From: Acanthochlamys bracteata
Taxonomy: Eukaryota > Streptophyta > Magnoliopsida > Pandanales > Velloziaceae
Direction of reading: 5' to 3'
NCBI GenBank assembly: GCA_019914995.1
Contig: CM034131.1
Span: 5,426,501-5,490,500, forward strand
Length of the DNA stretch: 64,000 nucleotides
The stretch's first letter is position 1. Each line of letters opens with the position of its first letter. Under the pieces are notes generated by a model. That model saw only the letters and a list, made by a program, of their open reading frames with translations. It was not told the DNA's origin and did not search any database. The translations under genes were made by a program, and so were the position numbers. This document shows, one piece after another, positions 38,001 through 49,820 of this stretch.

Positions 38001-38551
38001 GGATGTGTTTATTTTAAAATAAATTTATTTTTTAAAAATTAATTTGAAAAATTAAATTAAATATTAAAGATATATATATAAGTAATCTATTAATTTGTAG
38101 TAACAGTAATTTTAAAATTAAAAATAATTTATATATTAATTTATATTAATAGTAATTTTCAAATTAAATTTTATTTAAATTATTTATTTATTTTATATTT
38201 AAAGTGATTTAAAAAAATAAAATTTGAGTGGTATATAAACGCGTCTTTTATATAGCCAAAAGTAAATATGTCTCTTACCAATTTGCCTTTATTTGTAGAT
38301 TAATTGAATGGACCGATCAAAATTTACCTCTTGCATAAATATTAAGAAATTGTAGAAATGCGTATTGTGAAAATTGTTGTAGTGGTTATGTAAGAATATC
38401 TGTAAATATTTTGAGAGAATAACGAGAAGAACCATACTTTTTAATTTTCTTCATATGTTGTTTCTAAAAGCTATTTTTTTGAAAATGAAATTTTTGTAGA
38501 TGTAAATATAGTATATTTTTCGAACTTTGCACTCCAATTTATAAGTTGAAT
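35056..38551. other. AT-rich intergenic DNA with MITE remains
   Basis: No gene is seen. AT-rich blocks at 35630-36030 (ending TTTTACCAAACGGC), 36460-36680, 36890-37100 and 37985-38250 (ends GGATGTGTTTAT and, on the minus strand, AGACGCGTTTAT) look like MITEs. 37310-37830 is a repeat rich in GGATCGATTTTGGATCG and AATCAATCCGAATC words. Confidence 0.55.
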
Positions 38552-38860
38552 TTAGGACTAAGTGTGTTTCAAACATCCGTAACTTTATTTTTTTTCGTCA
38601 GATTTGAATTTCGAACAGTTTATATGTTTCAATTACATAAAAAATTCAGAATTTTATTTTCATATGCGAAACTTCAGTTTTAACTTTTTTATTTACATAT
38701 TTTTTTATACAATTATATATTTTAATTTTTAATAAACTTCCAAAAACTATTAAAATATAAATATTTAACTTCACTTTTATTTTATTTTTCAAAAAAAAAT
38801 ATTTTTTATTTTTACGAAACTAAGTTACAAGTATTTGAAACACGTTCTAATTAGACCTAA
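38552..38860. mobile_element. MITE with TTAGGWCTAA...CGTGTTTCAAA ends
   Basis: The left end reads TTAGGACTAA, GTGTGTTTCAAACA, then CCGTAACTT. The right end on the minus strand reads TTAGGTCTAA, then ACGTGTTTCAAATA, then TTGTAACTT. This is a clear mirrored terminal repeat of about 35 bp around an AT-rich core, without coding sequence. Confidence 0.65.
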
Positions 38861-40187
38861 GAGTAGGATTTTAATATTAAAAATCTCAAACTCAGTCAAT
38901 ATTTTGTTGGGTGAAATAATTGGCAAACAACTCATGACATTTATGTAAATATTATCTTTTGCCGCTTAATTGAAAATCCATTCATTTACATAGGAATAAG
39001 AAAACTTGTATCATCTGTAATAGAAAAAAGAAAAATAGTTACCAGGTATTTTTAAAACCGTGCTCTATTTTAGTAGAACAAGATGAGATTCACCTTTCAA
39101 TTATTTAGTTAATTTAATTAGTACAACTTTAGTATGCATGCTTTTTACTTTTCTAATTTTAATTTTAATTATTTTTATATTTTTAAATAATTTTTTGATA
39201 ATATTTTATAGAATTTATTTTATAAATTAAAATTTTAAAAAAATTCTACTTCTAAAATTTTATTATTGTTATTATTATCATTGTTTGAGATAAAAAATAA
39301 TAAAATAGAATTTGAAGTTCATTTATTAACGCAAAAAACAAAATCAAGACTCTGTAATAAACAAAAGCAGTCTTTGCTCCTCAGCTATGCTTCAAAACGT
39401 GAGTTTTTTGTAGCTGCCCCGTTTGGTTTTGCTTATTACGAAAACAATTTTTTAATTTTTTATTTCATATTTTTAATATATATTTTATAAATATTTAAAA
39501 AATTTATTTAAAAATTTAAAAAATATAAAAAAATTTTACATAATTAAAATTTTTTATTATATATTTTTATTATTTTTTAAAAATAAAAAAATAAAATTTA
39601 TTTAAAAAAATATCTTTAATTTAAAAAAATTTTACTTCAAACAAACTTTCGAACTCCCAAAACAAAGTGCTACCAGTGATCAATTGAATCCTAGAATCCG
39701 AAGTTTTATTTGCTAATGACTAGAATACCCTTTACATTTATTTAGAATGCGTTATATTTTTGTTTATATTTAGCATAAGTTACGTCTTTGTTAACAATGT
39801 TATTAATGGTTATCTTTTTAATGCTAAATCATTATCATCATCGTTAAAAACGAAACAATTTCAATGCTAACTCACAATTGAAAAAATTAGTAAATTTAGT
39901 TCCTAATTGTAGCAAATTACTTTCTAGTATATCTCTATACTCCCAACTAGTAAAATGTTTACATGATCAAATTTTGATAATATTTATCATTCCACGGTTG
40001 AAAACTTTTTTGGGATCATAAGATATAATAATAACTAGATTGTATAAAAGAGGATCAAATTACTTTTCTATTTCTAATTATTAATGTTGGCATTTTAGTA
40101 ATAATATGGTCAATGTATATGCTTTAAGAAAATTTGTATTACCCTTCACTCATTTGTAAACAAAAGTATCATTCGTTACATTTTGAT
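38861..40187. other. AT-rich spacer
   Basis: No gene is seen. AT-rich blocks at 39130-39290 and 39430-39640 resemble other MITE cores in the window. Confidence 0.5.
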
Positions 40188-40958
40188 CGTAGTTGTCAGA
40201 TCCGGACCGATCCGTCCAAATCGATCAGAAAACCGTCGATTCGGATAGTAAATCGATCCGAATTTGTAAAAAACTATTTATGCAATCGATCCGCTTTGAC
40301 TCAGTTTGATCCATTTTGACCCGCTTCAATCCGGTCGACCCGTCCGTCCGGGTTAAACCGAGTTAAAAATTTTTTAAAAAAATTAATTAAAAATTTTTAA
40401 ATTGATGATATATTTAATACAAAAATAATTATTAATAGTCTTATATTGAAAAATGATATGTAGTTTAGATTTTGAATTTGATAATATAAAAATATAATTC
40501 CTTATGTTTTATTTGTAAATATCAAATATTAGTGATTTTAAATTTTTATATTGTAAAATATTTAGACTCAAATATGTATATCTAAAAAAGTTATTTATAT
40601 CTCTTTATGATTTATCTATTTTATGCTTTTATTTTTTTTTAATATCCTAATTTATTTAAATATTTTTCATTATAAATTTAAGTTATTATTATTGTTGTTG
40701 GTGGTGGCAATATTTCAATTTTTGCTGTGATTATTATTACTGTTGTTGTTGATAGTATTGCCATAACAAAAATACTTTAATTTTTTATTATGATTGCCGT
40801 TGTTATTATTATTGGTAGTATCATTGACAATAAATTTCTTACTGTAATTATTATTATTAGTTAAAAATACTTTAATATTATTGACCCGACGGTTCGACCC
40901 GAGAATCGTGACCCGGATAATTTTCCGGTTCGATGTCCGGTCGGTTCTTACAACTATG
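40188..40958. mobile_element. hAT-like non-autonomous element, 771 bp
   Basis: The left end CGTAGTTGTCAGATCCGGAC mirrors the right end, which on the minus strand reads CATAGTTGTAAGAACCGACC and continues into CCGG-rich sequence. Outside the ends are ATTTTGAT (40180-40187) and ATTTTAAT (40959-40966), an 8-bp target duplication with one mismatch, typical of hAT elements. The GC-rich ends (GATCCG, GACCCG, CCGGTTCGA words) enclose an AT-rich core with ATT/GTT microsatellite sequence (40680-40860). There is no transposase frame. Confidence 0.7.
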
Positions 40959-40966
40959 ATTTTAAT

Positions 40967-41729
40967 TGTTATTAACCATATAATAATTGAGACTAGGTAT
41001 CTTCTCTTGTAAAGAATAAAACCTTTTATAATTTGTAAACTTAATTAGCGAGTAACACACTAATCTTAATCAAATTAATTACTAAAATAAAATAAATAAT
41101 AATATTTTTTATTTGTAAAAATTGCATAACTAAAAATATATATAACATAATGGTTTTAATAAAATCTTGTAATAATAATTTGTCTAATCACCGATATTTG
41201 ATTGTTGATAAGTAGCTTAAAAAGATTATAATAAAATATATACAGTGGGCATAAAAATAAAAAAAGTCATACCAACTACTTAAGAGTTATTTATTGTCAC
41301 CATAGTAAGTGTTGAGCTTTTTATATGCATATTATTCACTGATTGAATAGAGAAACATATTTAACAAAATATACAAATAATTATTGTGTTGGTTGTGATT
41401 AATATATGATATAATAAGAGAAAGAAAGTTTAACATAACGATATTGTTATTTTAACTTATTGATTGTTGCTCAATTTTATCAATAGATATAATATAATAC
41501 ATGACAAATTATTTAACACAGTAACAAATACAATCACGTGAATCATCTGATAACTAATATATAATGAAGTAGAAATAATTATTTAATTCTAATGACCGTA
41601 ATCTAAAAAATATCATTATTGTATCTACGTAGTTTGGGTTGCTTCAAATTTATCTCTGGTTACTTTTATAATTAGCATAGCATAGAATTTTTAAATTTAC
41701 AAAACCATTGGATGCAATCTAATAGATAT
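40967..41729. other. AT-rich spacer before the copia element
   Basis: No gene or repeat structure that I can support. Confidence 0.5.
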
Positions 41730-41865
41730 ATGTTATTAGACTGTATTATCGAAATATATGTGAAACAAATTCATTATATATATTTTATAAATATCTGTAC
41801 GTATAAACTCTAATGATTATTATTTATTCTCTCAATCTATTATTATTTCTTTATCAATTATTTTA
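41730..41865 (+). repeat. 5' LTR of the copia element
   Basis: It begins TGTTATTAGACTG and matches the 3' LTR in order (GTATTATCGAA, CATTATATATATT, TATAAATATCTGTA, TATTATTATTTCTT). It ends TTATTTTA where the 3' copy ends TTATTTCA. At about 136 bp it is a very short LTR, typical of some copia lineages. Confidence 0.85.
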
Positions 41866-41883
41866 TGATATCAGAGCCAGGTT
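41866..41883 (+). other. Primer-binding site, initiator tRNA-Met type
   Basis: TGATATCAGAGCCAGGTT directly follows the 5' LTR and matches the usual plant TGGTATCAGAGC site except for one G-to-A change at the third base. Confidence 0.85.
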
Positions 41884-42396
41884 GATTTTCATAAAAATTT
41901 TTTTTATTCTTCAATTGACTTATTTTCAATCTATCATCTTCATAAAAAAAAAAAAAAATTTTTTTCTTTCGATGATTTAAATTAGAAAAAAAAAAAAAAT
42001 TTTTTTGTTTTTTGATTCATTTCACACCATCACGTCGTCTTCTTGTCTGCCACGCATCAACTCTCTCGCCACCGCCGATTAACTCTCCGCCGCCGCTGCA
42101 TCAATTTTTCGCCGCTGCACCTTTACTTTTCCGCCACTGCCGTCTTCATCGCCTCCTTCTTTGCTCGCTGCCGATCCGTGGGCGATCTTCATCGCATCCC
42201 CGCGCTGCTCAATTCAATGCTGAAGCTTGCGTAGCCGCGCTTCCACCGCCAGTAACGCCGCTGTTCTGCTTTCGCCAGCCCGTTTTCCTGCTTTGGGCCA
42301 GCCTGTTCGCTAAACCCTCATCACTGCTGCATTCGGGCCAGCCCGGCCCGATCTCTAGGCCCGGCTCGTTTCAAAAAAAAAAAAAAAAAAACTATT
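41884..42396 (+). other. Untranslated leader of the copia element
   Basis: It contains A/T homopolymer runs and then a GC-rich segment (42030-42370) with CCGCCGCTGC-like words and a run of 18 or more A residues at about 42376. The open frame across it (42012-42416) is low-complexity and not a gag protein. Confidence 0.6.
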
Positions 42397-43407
42397 TTGA
42401 TGATGCCTTCGTCTAAGTTCTTTGGGGACTTTCTACCGACATTCACAGATTTTTCTTTGAGTACTGCTGATGAATGGGCTGCTTCAGTTAGAGCTATTCT
42501 TCGTGGACGTCGTCTTCTTGGTCATCTTGATGGCTCTATTCAGTGTCCTCTCTCACCACCAGATGATGCTTCTATTGAGGTAGAGAATAACATTCGTATT
42601 GCGCAGGACATTTGGGATGATTATGATGAACGAATTCTTGCTTTTATCATTGCATCTGTTGATCGATTTCTTCGACCACATCTTAAAGACATCCCGACTG
42701 CTGCATTATTATGGGAGCCTTTCACTACTCAGTTTGTTCAATCAAGTGGTGTTAGAGAGTATCAAATTTCACCGAGGCATGGGCCGCCAGACATGGTTAT
42801 CGCACTATCCAGGAGTTCGCTATATTGATGCGAGGTTACTAGCGCGAGCTCTTGAAGCTTGAAGGTCATGACTGTGCCTGCCATGAATGTCGTATCTGTC
42901 ATGAACGACGTCAACTTTATCAGTTTCTTATGGCTTTGCATCCAGAATTTCAAGCAGTGAGTGGTCGTATCATACAAAATAACACCAGTCTAGATGTTGT
43001 CATTTTTTAGCTCATTGTCGAGAAGACTCGCTTACGGTCTCTTTGGATGATGGTACTCACCTTGATTCCTGGTTCAGCTACAGTATTTGTTGCATCTTCA
43101 CGCACTTCACCTTCCACTTCGAGAGACACTGGTGCTCATTCTCGCAGAAATTCTTCCCATTCTCGTCAGCAATCATTCTAGCACTCATTGCAAGAAATCG
43201 GGTCATACTGTGGATGACTGTTTTCAGCTTCACCCACATTTATTTACTCAGTATCGGGAGCGTAAGAAGGAGAAAGATTCTTCCACTACTCGCCTTCCAG
43301 TTGCACAGGCGAATGTTGTTGATGCTGTTCTTATCTCTCAGTCTATCAACAATGACTCAACGGATATTCACCATGGTCTTGCTCAGATAGAATTTCAGCT
43401 TCAGTGA
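42397..43407 (+). pseudogene. copia gag remnant
   Basis: The frame starting at 42397 encodes a gag-like capsid N-terminus with DEWAASVRAILRGRRLLGHL, then PPDDASIEVENNIRIAQDIW and LWEPFTTQF. These resemble the UBN2/retrotran gag domain of copia elements. The frame is lost near 42780-42828, and coding resumes in other frames. The later piece (43087-43407) carries HCKKSGHTVDDCFQLHP, a CCHC-type knuckle near its expected place. The gag is therefore broken by at least two frameshifts. Confidence 0.7.
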
Positions 43408-43458
43408 CAATCCATTTTTGCTGGTTTATCTGCCTCTGCTTCTTCCGCCGCTCCTAGT

Positions 43459-43665
43459 ATGTCATCCTATTGGATTTTAGATTCTGGTGCTTCTCATCAT
43501 ATGACTTCTGATCTATCATTGTTATCTGACACGACATCTTTACCACCAAACTTTCCACCTTTACATACTGCTGATGGCTCTCAACTAACCATCACTCAGT
43601 CTGGCTACGTGACTCTCTCAGTCTATCTTTTGTTTTACATGTTCCTCATCTCACTCTACACCTAA
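43459..43665 (+). pseudogene. copia aspartic protease remnant
   Basis: The frame encodes SYWILDSGASHHMT, the catalytic DSGAS motif of copia proteases, followed by LHTADGSQLTITQSGYV, the usual strand after it. It is cut off by a frameshift and a stop at 43663-43665 before the integrase region resumes at about 43727. Confidence 0.85.
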
Positions 43666-43726
43666 TCTCAGTCAGTTCTCTTTGTGAAAGTGGCTTATTG
43701 TTGTCTTCAATTTCCTTACCTGTTCT

Positions 43727-44898
43727 GTGCAGGATCCTCGTACCGTCCAGACGATTAGTCGTGCTCGTAAAAAGAGGCGATTGTATCACTTAGAGTATGT
43801 CCATCTTCCTTTTTCAACTACTTCAAATCTTAGTTGTGCTGCTATTGTTGCGTCTGCTGCTGATTTGTGGCACAGACATTTAAGTCATATTTCTGAATCT
43901 CGTTTAAAGAGTCTCATTGATAGTGGAGCTCTTGGGCGAGTTTCTTTTTCTCCTTTATCTTCATGTACTAGCAGTAAGTTGGCAAAACATTCAGCTTTAC
44001 CTTTTCATCAAAGTTTATCTAAAACTTCTCATGCTTTTGATCTAGTTCATTTTGATATTTGGGGACCAGCTCCAATTTCATCTATGACTGGTTTTGTTTA
44101 CTATGTGAGTTTCGTTGACTATACTCGTTACATTTGGATTTATCTTATCCGTCATCGTTCTGAAGTTTCTACTATATATAACACTTTCAGCACTATGGTT
44201 CATACTCAGTTTAATACTCGAATTAAGATTTTTCGTTCTGATGGTGCTCAAGAATATACATCTTCTACTATGAGATCCATCTACAGTCTCATGGCACTCT
44301 TTTTCAATAATCTTGTCCTTATACACATGAACAGAATGGAGTAGCGGAACGTAAGCATCGTCATATTCTTGAAACTGCTCGCTCTCTCTTACTCTCGTCT
44401 TCAGTTTCTCAAATCTTTTGGGCAGAAGCTATTCTTACCTCTGTTAATCTTATCAATATTACTCCGTCATCTGCTTTGTCTGGCAATACACCTCATGAGA
44501 GTTTATTTTTATCTCTTCCAGACTATAATATGATCCGCATTTTTACGTGCACTTATTTTATTCTACTTCCTCCGACTGAGCGGACAAAATTGACTGCTCG
44601 ATCAGTCAAGTGTGTCTTGCTTAGCATTAGTTCAGAACATAAGGGGTATCGATGTTATGATCCCACAGCACGCCGACTTCGCATTTCTCGTCATGTCACT
44701 TTTCTTGAGGACTCTCCTTATTTTTCCTCTTCACTTTCTAATGTTCAATTTCTAACACCATCACATTCTCTTTCATCCAGTTCATCTGACACTTCTCACA
44801 TATCTATAGATCCTACTCCATTACTTTCCTCTATTGATACTGCCGCTTCTTCGACGATACCAACGCTGGCTAACGAGGATCCTCTCATTCTTCTCTAA
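43727..44898 (+). pseudogene. copia integrase remnant
   Basis: The zinc-binding region is recognisable (LWHRHLSHISESRLKSL), but the CxxC reads CTSS, losing a zinc ligand. The core has FDLVHFDIWGPAP (first catalytic Asp), YYVSFVDYTRYIWIYLI and IFRSDGAQEY (second Asp). A frameshift near 44320 moves the glutamate motif QNGVAERKHRHILE into another frame at about 44331. The C-terminal part continues at 44476-44898 with GYRCYDPTARRLRISRHVTF. Not functional. Confidence 0.85.
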
Positions 44899-45199
44899 TT
44901 TCACCAGTATCCAGTTTATCTACATCTCCACCACTATTTGTTCGTCAGTCACAACGTCCTCATCGTCCTCCTACTCGTTTTACACCAGATTGTGTCAGGC
45001 CCGCCTGATAGGTTTGGTTTTGCCACCCTCATCTCCTACTCTCCACAGTTTCATTCATTTCTTACTGCTATTCGTAGTACTCATGAGCCTAATTCTTACC
45101 AAGAGACAATTCAGTACCATGAGTGGCGAGAGGCAATAATAGAGGAGTTTCGTGCATTTCAGCAGACATGTATTTGGAATATAGTTTCATTACCGGAAA

Positions 45200-46598
45200 G
45201 AGTACAATCTATCAGTTGCAAATGAGTTTTTAAGGTTAAATATCGACCTGATGGCTCCATTGAGAGGCATAAGGCTCGTCTTGTTGCTAGAGGCTTTACT
45301 CAGGAGCATGTGATTGATTATGATGAGACATTTGCTCCTGTTGCTCAGATGACTACTGTTCGCACTCTATTGTCAGTCGCTGCTATACGTCAGTGGTCTC
45401 TTTATTAGATGGATGTGAAGAAAGCTTTTCTTCATGATACATTATCGGAGGTTGTTTATATGCAGCTACCTCCAGGTCTTTCTACTCCTCCGGATCAGGT
45501 ATGTCGTTTTCGCCGTGCTATTTATGGACTCAAACAGGCTCCTAGAGCTTGATTTGAGTGTTTTCGTCGAGCAATTATAGAGGCAGGATTTCAGCAGAGT
45601 TCTCAAGATCACTCCTTATTTGTGCGGTCTTCACCGCAAGGGCGGGTACTTCTGTTATTATATGTAGATGATATGATTTTAACAGAGGATGATATTACAG
45701 CCACTAAAAAGCACCTACATCAACAGTTTCAGATGAAAGACCTTGGATATCTACGCTATTTTCTTGGATTGAAGATTGCACAGAGTACTAGAGGAATTCT
45801 TATTTCTCAACAAACATATACTTTTGACATTATTCAATCTGCAGGCTTATCTGATAGTCGGACGGTTGATACCCCTTTAGAGCTTCATGTGAAACTTCGT
45901 CATAAAGATGGTGAGCCTCTCACAGATCCTACTCGGTACAGACGGCTTATCGGTCAGCTTGTCTATCTTTGTATGACTAGGCCAGACATTTCTCATGCAG
46001 TAAATATCGTCAGTTAATTTGTTTCTGCACTACGATCAGCAATTATAGTGCTTTACTCAGAATGCTCAGATATCTTCAAGGCACTATTACTCGCTCTTTG
46101 TTTATGTCTTCCACATCTACTTTGGAGCTTCGAGCTTTTACTGATGCAGATTGGGCTGGTGATCCAACCACTAAACGTTCTACTACAAGTTTCTGCTTAT
46201 TCATTGATGATTCATTGATTTCGTGGCGCAGTAAGAAACAGGATGTCGTTGCTTGTTCTTCAACATAAGCCGAGTATCGAGCTATGGCTGCTACTATAAG
46301 GGAGATTATTCATGTGCGGAGATTACTTACTGATATAGGGGTTACTTTTGTAAAAGCTACTCCTCTTTACTGTGACAATCGTAGTGCTATTCAGATTGCA
46401 AGCAATCCAGTTTTTCATGAACGAACGAAACATATTGAGATTGACTGTCACTTCGTTCGTGAGCATTTTCTATCAGGTACTATTTTTTTACCATATGTTG
46501 CCTCTACTGATCAACCGGCAGATTTCTTTACAAAATCGCATCCGACACCGAGATTTCAAATATTATTGAACAAACTCATATTGTTTGACCCATCATGA
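45200..46598 (+). pseudogene. copia reverse transcriptase - RNase H remnant
   Basis: The reverse transcriptase is nearly complete in sequence: [52 protein letters not shown] and the catalytic LLLYVDDMIL at about 45652. RNase H follows with FTDADWAGDPTTKRST, SKKQDVVACSST and YCDNRSAIQIASNPVFHERT. In-frame stops occur at 45223 (TGA), 45406 (TAG), 45550 (TGA), 46015 (TAA) and 46266 (TAA), with a frameshift between 46017 and 46062. Each stop fits loss of a conserved Trp or a Gln/Glu codon. Confidence 0.93.
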
Positions 46599-46610
46599 AT
46601 TTGAGAGAAG

Positions 46611-46735
46611 ATATTGGACAGTATTATCGAATTATATATAAAACAAATCCATTATATATATTCTATAAATATCTGTATGTATAAATTATTATTTATTCTC
46701 TTAATTCTATTATTATTTCTTCGTAAGTTATTTCA
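46611..46735 (+). repeat. 3' LTR of the copia element
   Basis: It matches the 5' LTR with about 10-15 percent differences and one 5-base gap, and ends TTATTTCA. A purine-rich run (GAGAGAAG, about 46602-46609) precedes it as the polypurine tract. The expected TG start has decayed. Confidence 0.8.
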
Positions 46736-47930
46736 TGCAAATATTAATTTGATCAAATATATGACATTATGAACCTCTCACACGTATCCATGTGTCATCG
46801 ATACGTATCTTCAAACACTCACCACTATTTTAGTAACTAATTGAACAGAGAACAAATATTTACAATAACATATTTTATAAATTATTAGATATATATAATC
46901 TAACACGAATATATTGCCAAAAATAAATCTTTAGTACGTATCCACATATTACCAATAACGTAGTGTGCGTTTGAAATTACATTTTCTAAATAAGAATTTT
47001 TGTTTTTCTATTTTATATTTTCTAAAATATATTTTATAAATATATAGAAGTTATTTAAAAATTTAAAAAATATAAAAAAATTTTACGTAATAAATTTTTT
47101 ATTATATATTCTTATTATTTTTTAAAATAAAAAAATAAAACTTATTTTTAAAAAACATAAAAATATTTTTATTTTTAAAAAAAATTCTATTTTATAACAC
47201 TCTCAAACTCTCTTTTAGCAACTATCCAAAAACATATAAACTCTTAAGCGACAAATTTTGTTTGGCAATTGATTGTTGCTACTTTATAAACTAGCGCAGT
47301 AATGGACAAAAAACTTACGTAACGACAAAATATGGTTATATATAATCATCATATGTATACTCTTATATAGACATTCTAGTAAAATAAATATTTGATACAT
47401 ATTTGCGTACTAATACATACAAGTCATAATAAAAAGACACTAATAGTTAACTGATAATAAATTGTTAATTATAAATTTTTTTATTTGACAAATACTTTTT
47501 ATTACTTTATGAACTAGCATAATGTAAAATAAAAACTTAATTATAAAATATAATTATAATGAGACATAACTTTAGTATAAATATATTGGTAAAATATACT
47601 CATATATTTATCTATTATTGAGACAAATATCAAACAATTAATAGAAAAGAATTTAACTATCATGATCTTTGTGGTAATTAATTATGAATGTTTTCTTATA
47701 TATTTGTAGAAATCAATTTATAATTCATTCCTAATGGATGACATTCTGAAGCTAAATAATAATAATATAATAGATCTTATATATGTTTGCTATACGAAAG
47801 CCCCCACAAAAGCCAACAACAATTATGCAGCTCAAATTTCGAGAATCTACTCCTTTTAGTTGCTTTTATTTAAATAAACATCCCACCAAAGTTGGTCCCA
47901 CTTGAAGGGTAATTTTGGAAATGAAAAGCT
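46736..47930. other. AT-rich spacer
   Basis: No gene is seen. An AT-rich MITE-like block lies at about 46970-47210 (ends CGTTTGAAATTACATTTT and CACTCTCAAACTCTC). Confidence 0.5.
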
Positions 47931-48034
47931 TCTCATTTTTTTTCTCCCTCCCATTTTATTTTCCACTACTCACTCGCTCCGAAGAATACAGCGAAGGTTC
48001 TCTCGCTCCTTAAATCCAAACCCCTCGTTAAACC

Positions 48035-49820
48035 ATGAGCAGCCACCGCCACGTTCTCCGGCTCCTTCTCTCCGTTCTACTCCCTCTCTTCTTCTCATCC
48101 CAGCCATGCATCTCTTCTTCTTCCGACGCATCCAACGGCGCTACTTCAATCCATGATCTCCTCCGTGCTCACGGTCTCCCTGCAGGGCTTCTCCCGCGCA
48201 CGGTCGAGTCTTACACGCTCAACCATTCAACAGGGCTTCTTGAAGTTTTTCTTCAGCAGCCATGTTACGCTCACTACGATGGGCTCACTTTCTTCGACCG
48301 AGTTATTCGTGGCAATCTAAGCTACGGCGAGCTCGGTGGAGTTGTTGGGTTGTCTCAAGAAGAACTCTTTCTCTGGTTGCCCGTGAAGGGGATTCTTGTT
48401 ACTGACCCTTCTTCGGGTGTTATTCTGTTCGACATCAGCCTCGCTCATAAGAGGCTTTCTCTTTCACTGTTTCAAGACCCACCAGATTGCCAGCCGCAGG
48501 TGAATCAGCTCGCTGTAGCTATCCAAGGTAAGAAATTTAGATCGAAATTTTTTCTTATTTTGTTTTTTCAAGAGGACTTGATTTGATGATAGGTTGAGTA
48601 GCTTCAAAGACACAATTTTGATTTGTCCAAAGTTGATTTGGAACCTGGTTTTTGTTGTTCTGTTTTCTTTTTTAATCTAATATTTTGAACTAATCTGGTT
48701 TCTCGATTGGAGTTCTATTTTATATTCTGACCTGGTTCTTTTCTTAGGCTTATCAGTTTAGAGCTCTGCGAAAGTATTGATTTGATTATGGAATTTCATT
48801 TGATCTTTCCGATTTTACTTCTAAAGTTATGAATTTAACATCTTATTCCAAGGATTTGTTATGTTTTTGTGACACTGTAATTAAATCCAGGAGGAAGCTT
48901 AGTGAACTTGAGGACCTTTGATTTTTGTTCAAATAGATGCATCATGGTTAGTAATTAGGCTGACTTTGTCGGGATTGAAGTATCCAGGTTGTGGAAAAAG
49001 CTGAAAAGACTTGATTTTAATTTCTGTCTTTGACTAGATTTATGATGAGTTTCACAAGTCAGTGTCCGTTGAGCTTCTTTGGTGCCCAGTGTTGAGTGTT
49101 TTTAAGTTTCAGTTTACTGGGGTTACAAATTGTGAGGAAGTTGAAAGGCTTGTTCTTCTAAATCTCTAATTGTTTGCCATGATGTTCGTGATTAGTTCGG
49201 AGGAGAAGATAGAAAGCTGACATCTAGCAATAGTTGTGATTCAAGTTGTTTTCCACTACATGTGTTGGTCACCAAAGTCTGAATTTGGGGGAATTGGTAT
49301 TCATGCATGTAGTTCATAGTATATTTTGGTAAGGCATTTAAGGCTGGATACAACCTACATCAATTGTGCATGCCACTCCTTAATTCTTACCATTGACAGC
49401 TTGAGTTCAAGTAGCTTCAGATTTCTTGTAGACATCCTCTTTATGTACAAACTGAAAACTTAGCCTAGTTATAACTCTTCAATGCTCCATGCCTAGATGC
49501 TGTTTTCATTGTTCTAACTTGATCTGGCAATTATTTGCTAGTTATTTCTCATTTCAATTAAATTAATATGGTACCGTTGCTATAAGAATGTTGCTAGTAA
49601 TCTTTTGTCTTAATTTTCTCGAAAGATACAACTTCCTTGAGCTCCTTGATGAACTTTTTTTTTGGGCATCCAAAGAAAAGAAAAGAAAGTTCTTGTCGCT
49701 AACATTTTCAATGTTCTGTTACTAAAAGCTGCATGTTTGTTTATGTGTACCATTTAAAGGAAGGAAGGACAAGGGATTTTTCTCTCAGTGATGGAGGCGA
49801 ATTGGTCTTGGTGCTTGTAA
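48035..49820 (+). CDS. Secreted DUF538 family protein
   Basis: Exon 1 (48035-48527) starts at an ATG in good context (AAACCATGAG) and encodes about 164 residues. Residues 6-27 form a signal peptide (VLRLLLSVLLPLFF). The DUF538 domain runs from about 38 to 152: SIHDLLRAHGLPAGLLPRTV, SYTLNHSTGLLEVFL, PCYAHYDGLTFFDRVIRGNL, LSYGELGGVVGLSQEELFLW, PVKGILVTDPSSGVILFDI and LSLFQDPPDC. The frame meets a near-perfect donor (CAAG|GTAAGA) in phase 1. Without splicing it would end at 48584-48586. My best second exon is 49789-49820: acceptor TTTTTCTCTCAG, phase-compatible, adding VMEANWSWCL and a stop. This is a guess. Plant DUF538 proteins are small and mostly secreted, and are linked to trichome and stress phenotypes; their biochemical role is unclear. 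Confidence 0.88.

Larger units (their letters stand above)
41730..46735 (+). mobile_element. Degenerate Ty1/copia LTR retrotransposon
   Basis: About 5.0 kb with two short LTRs, a tRNA-Met primer-binding site, and the copia domain order gag - protease - integrase - reverse transcriptase - RNase H. The integrase-before-RT order defines Ty1/copia. The LTRs differ at well over a dozen positions and the 3' LTR lacks a clean TG start. The pol region holds at least five in-frame stops and several frameshifts. I see no matching 5-bp target duplication. It is an old, immobile copy. Confidence 0.95.

Noticed and set aside
42012-42416. 134-codon Pro/Leu-rich frame
   Set aside because: Low-complexity GC-rich leader of the copia element, ending in a poly-A run; not a protein family.
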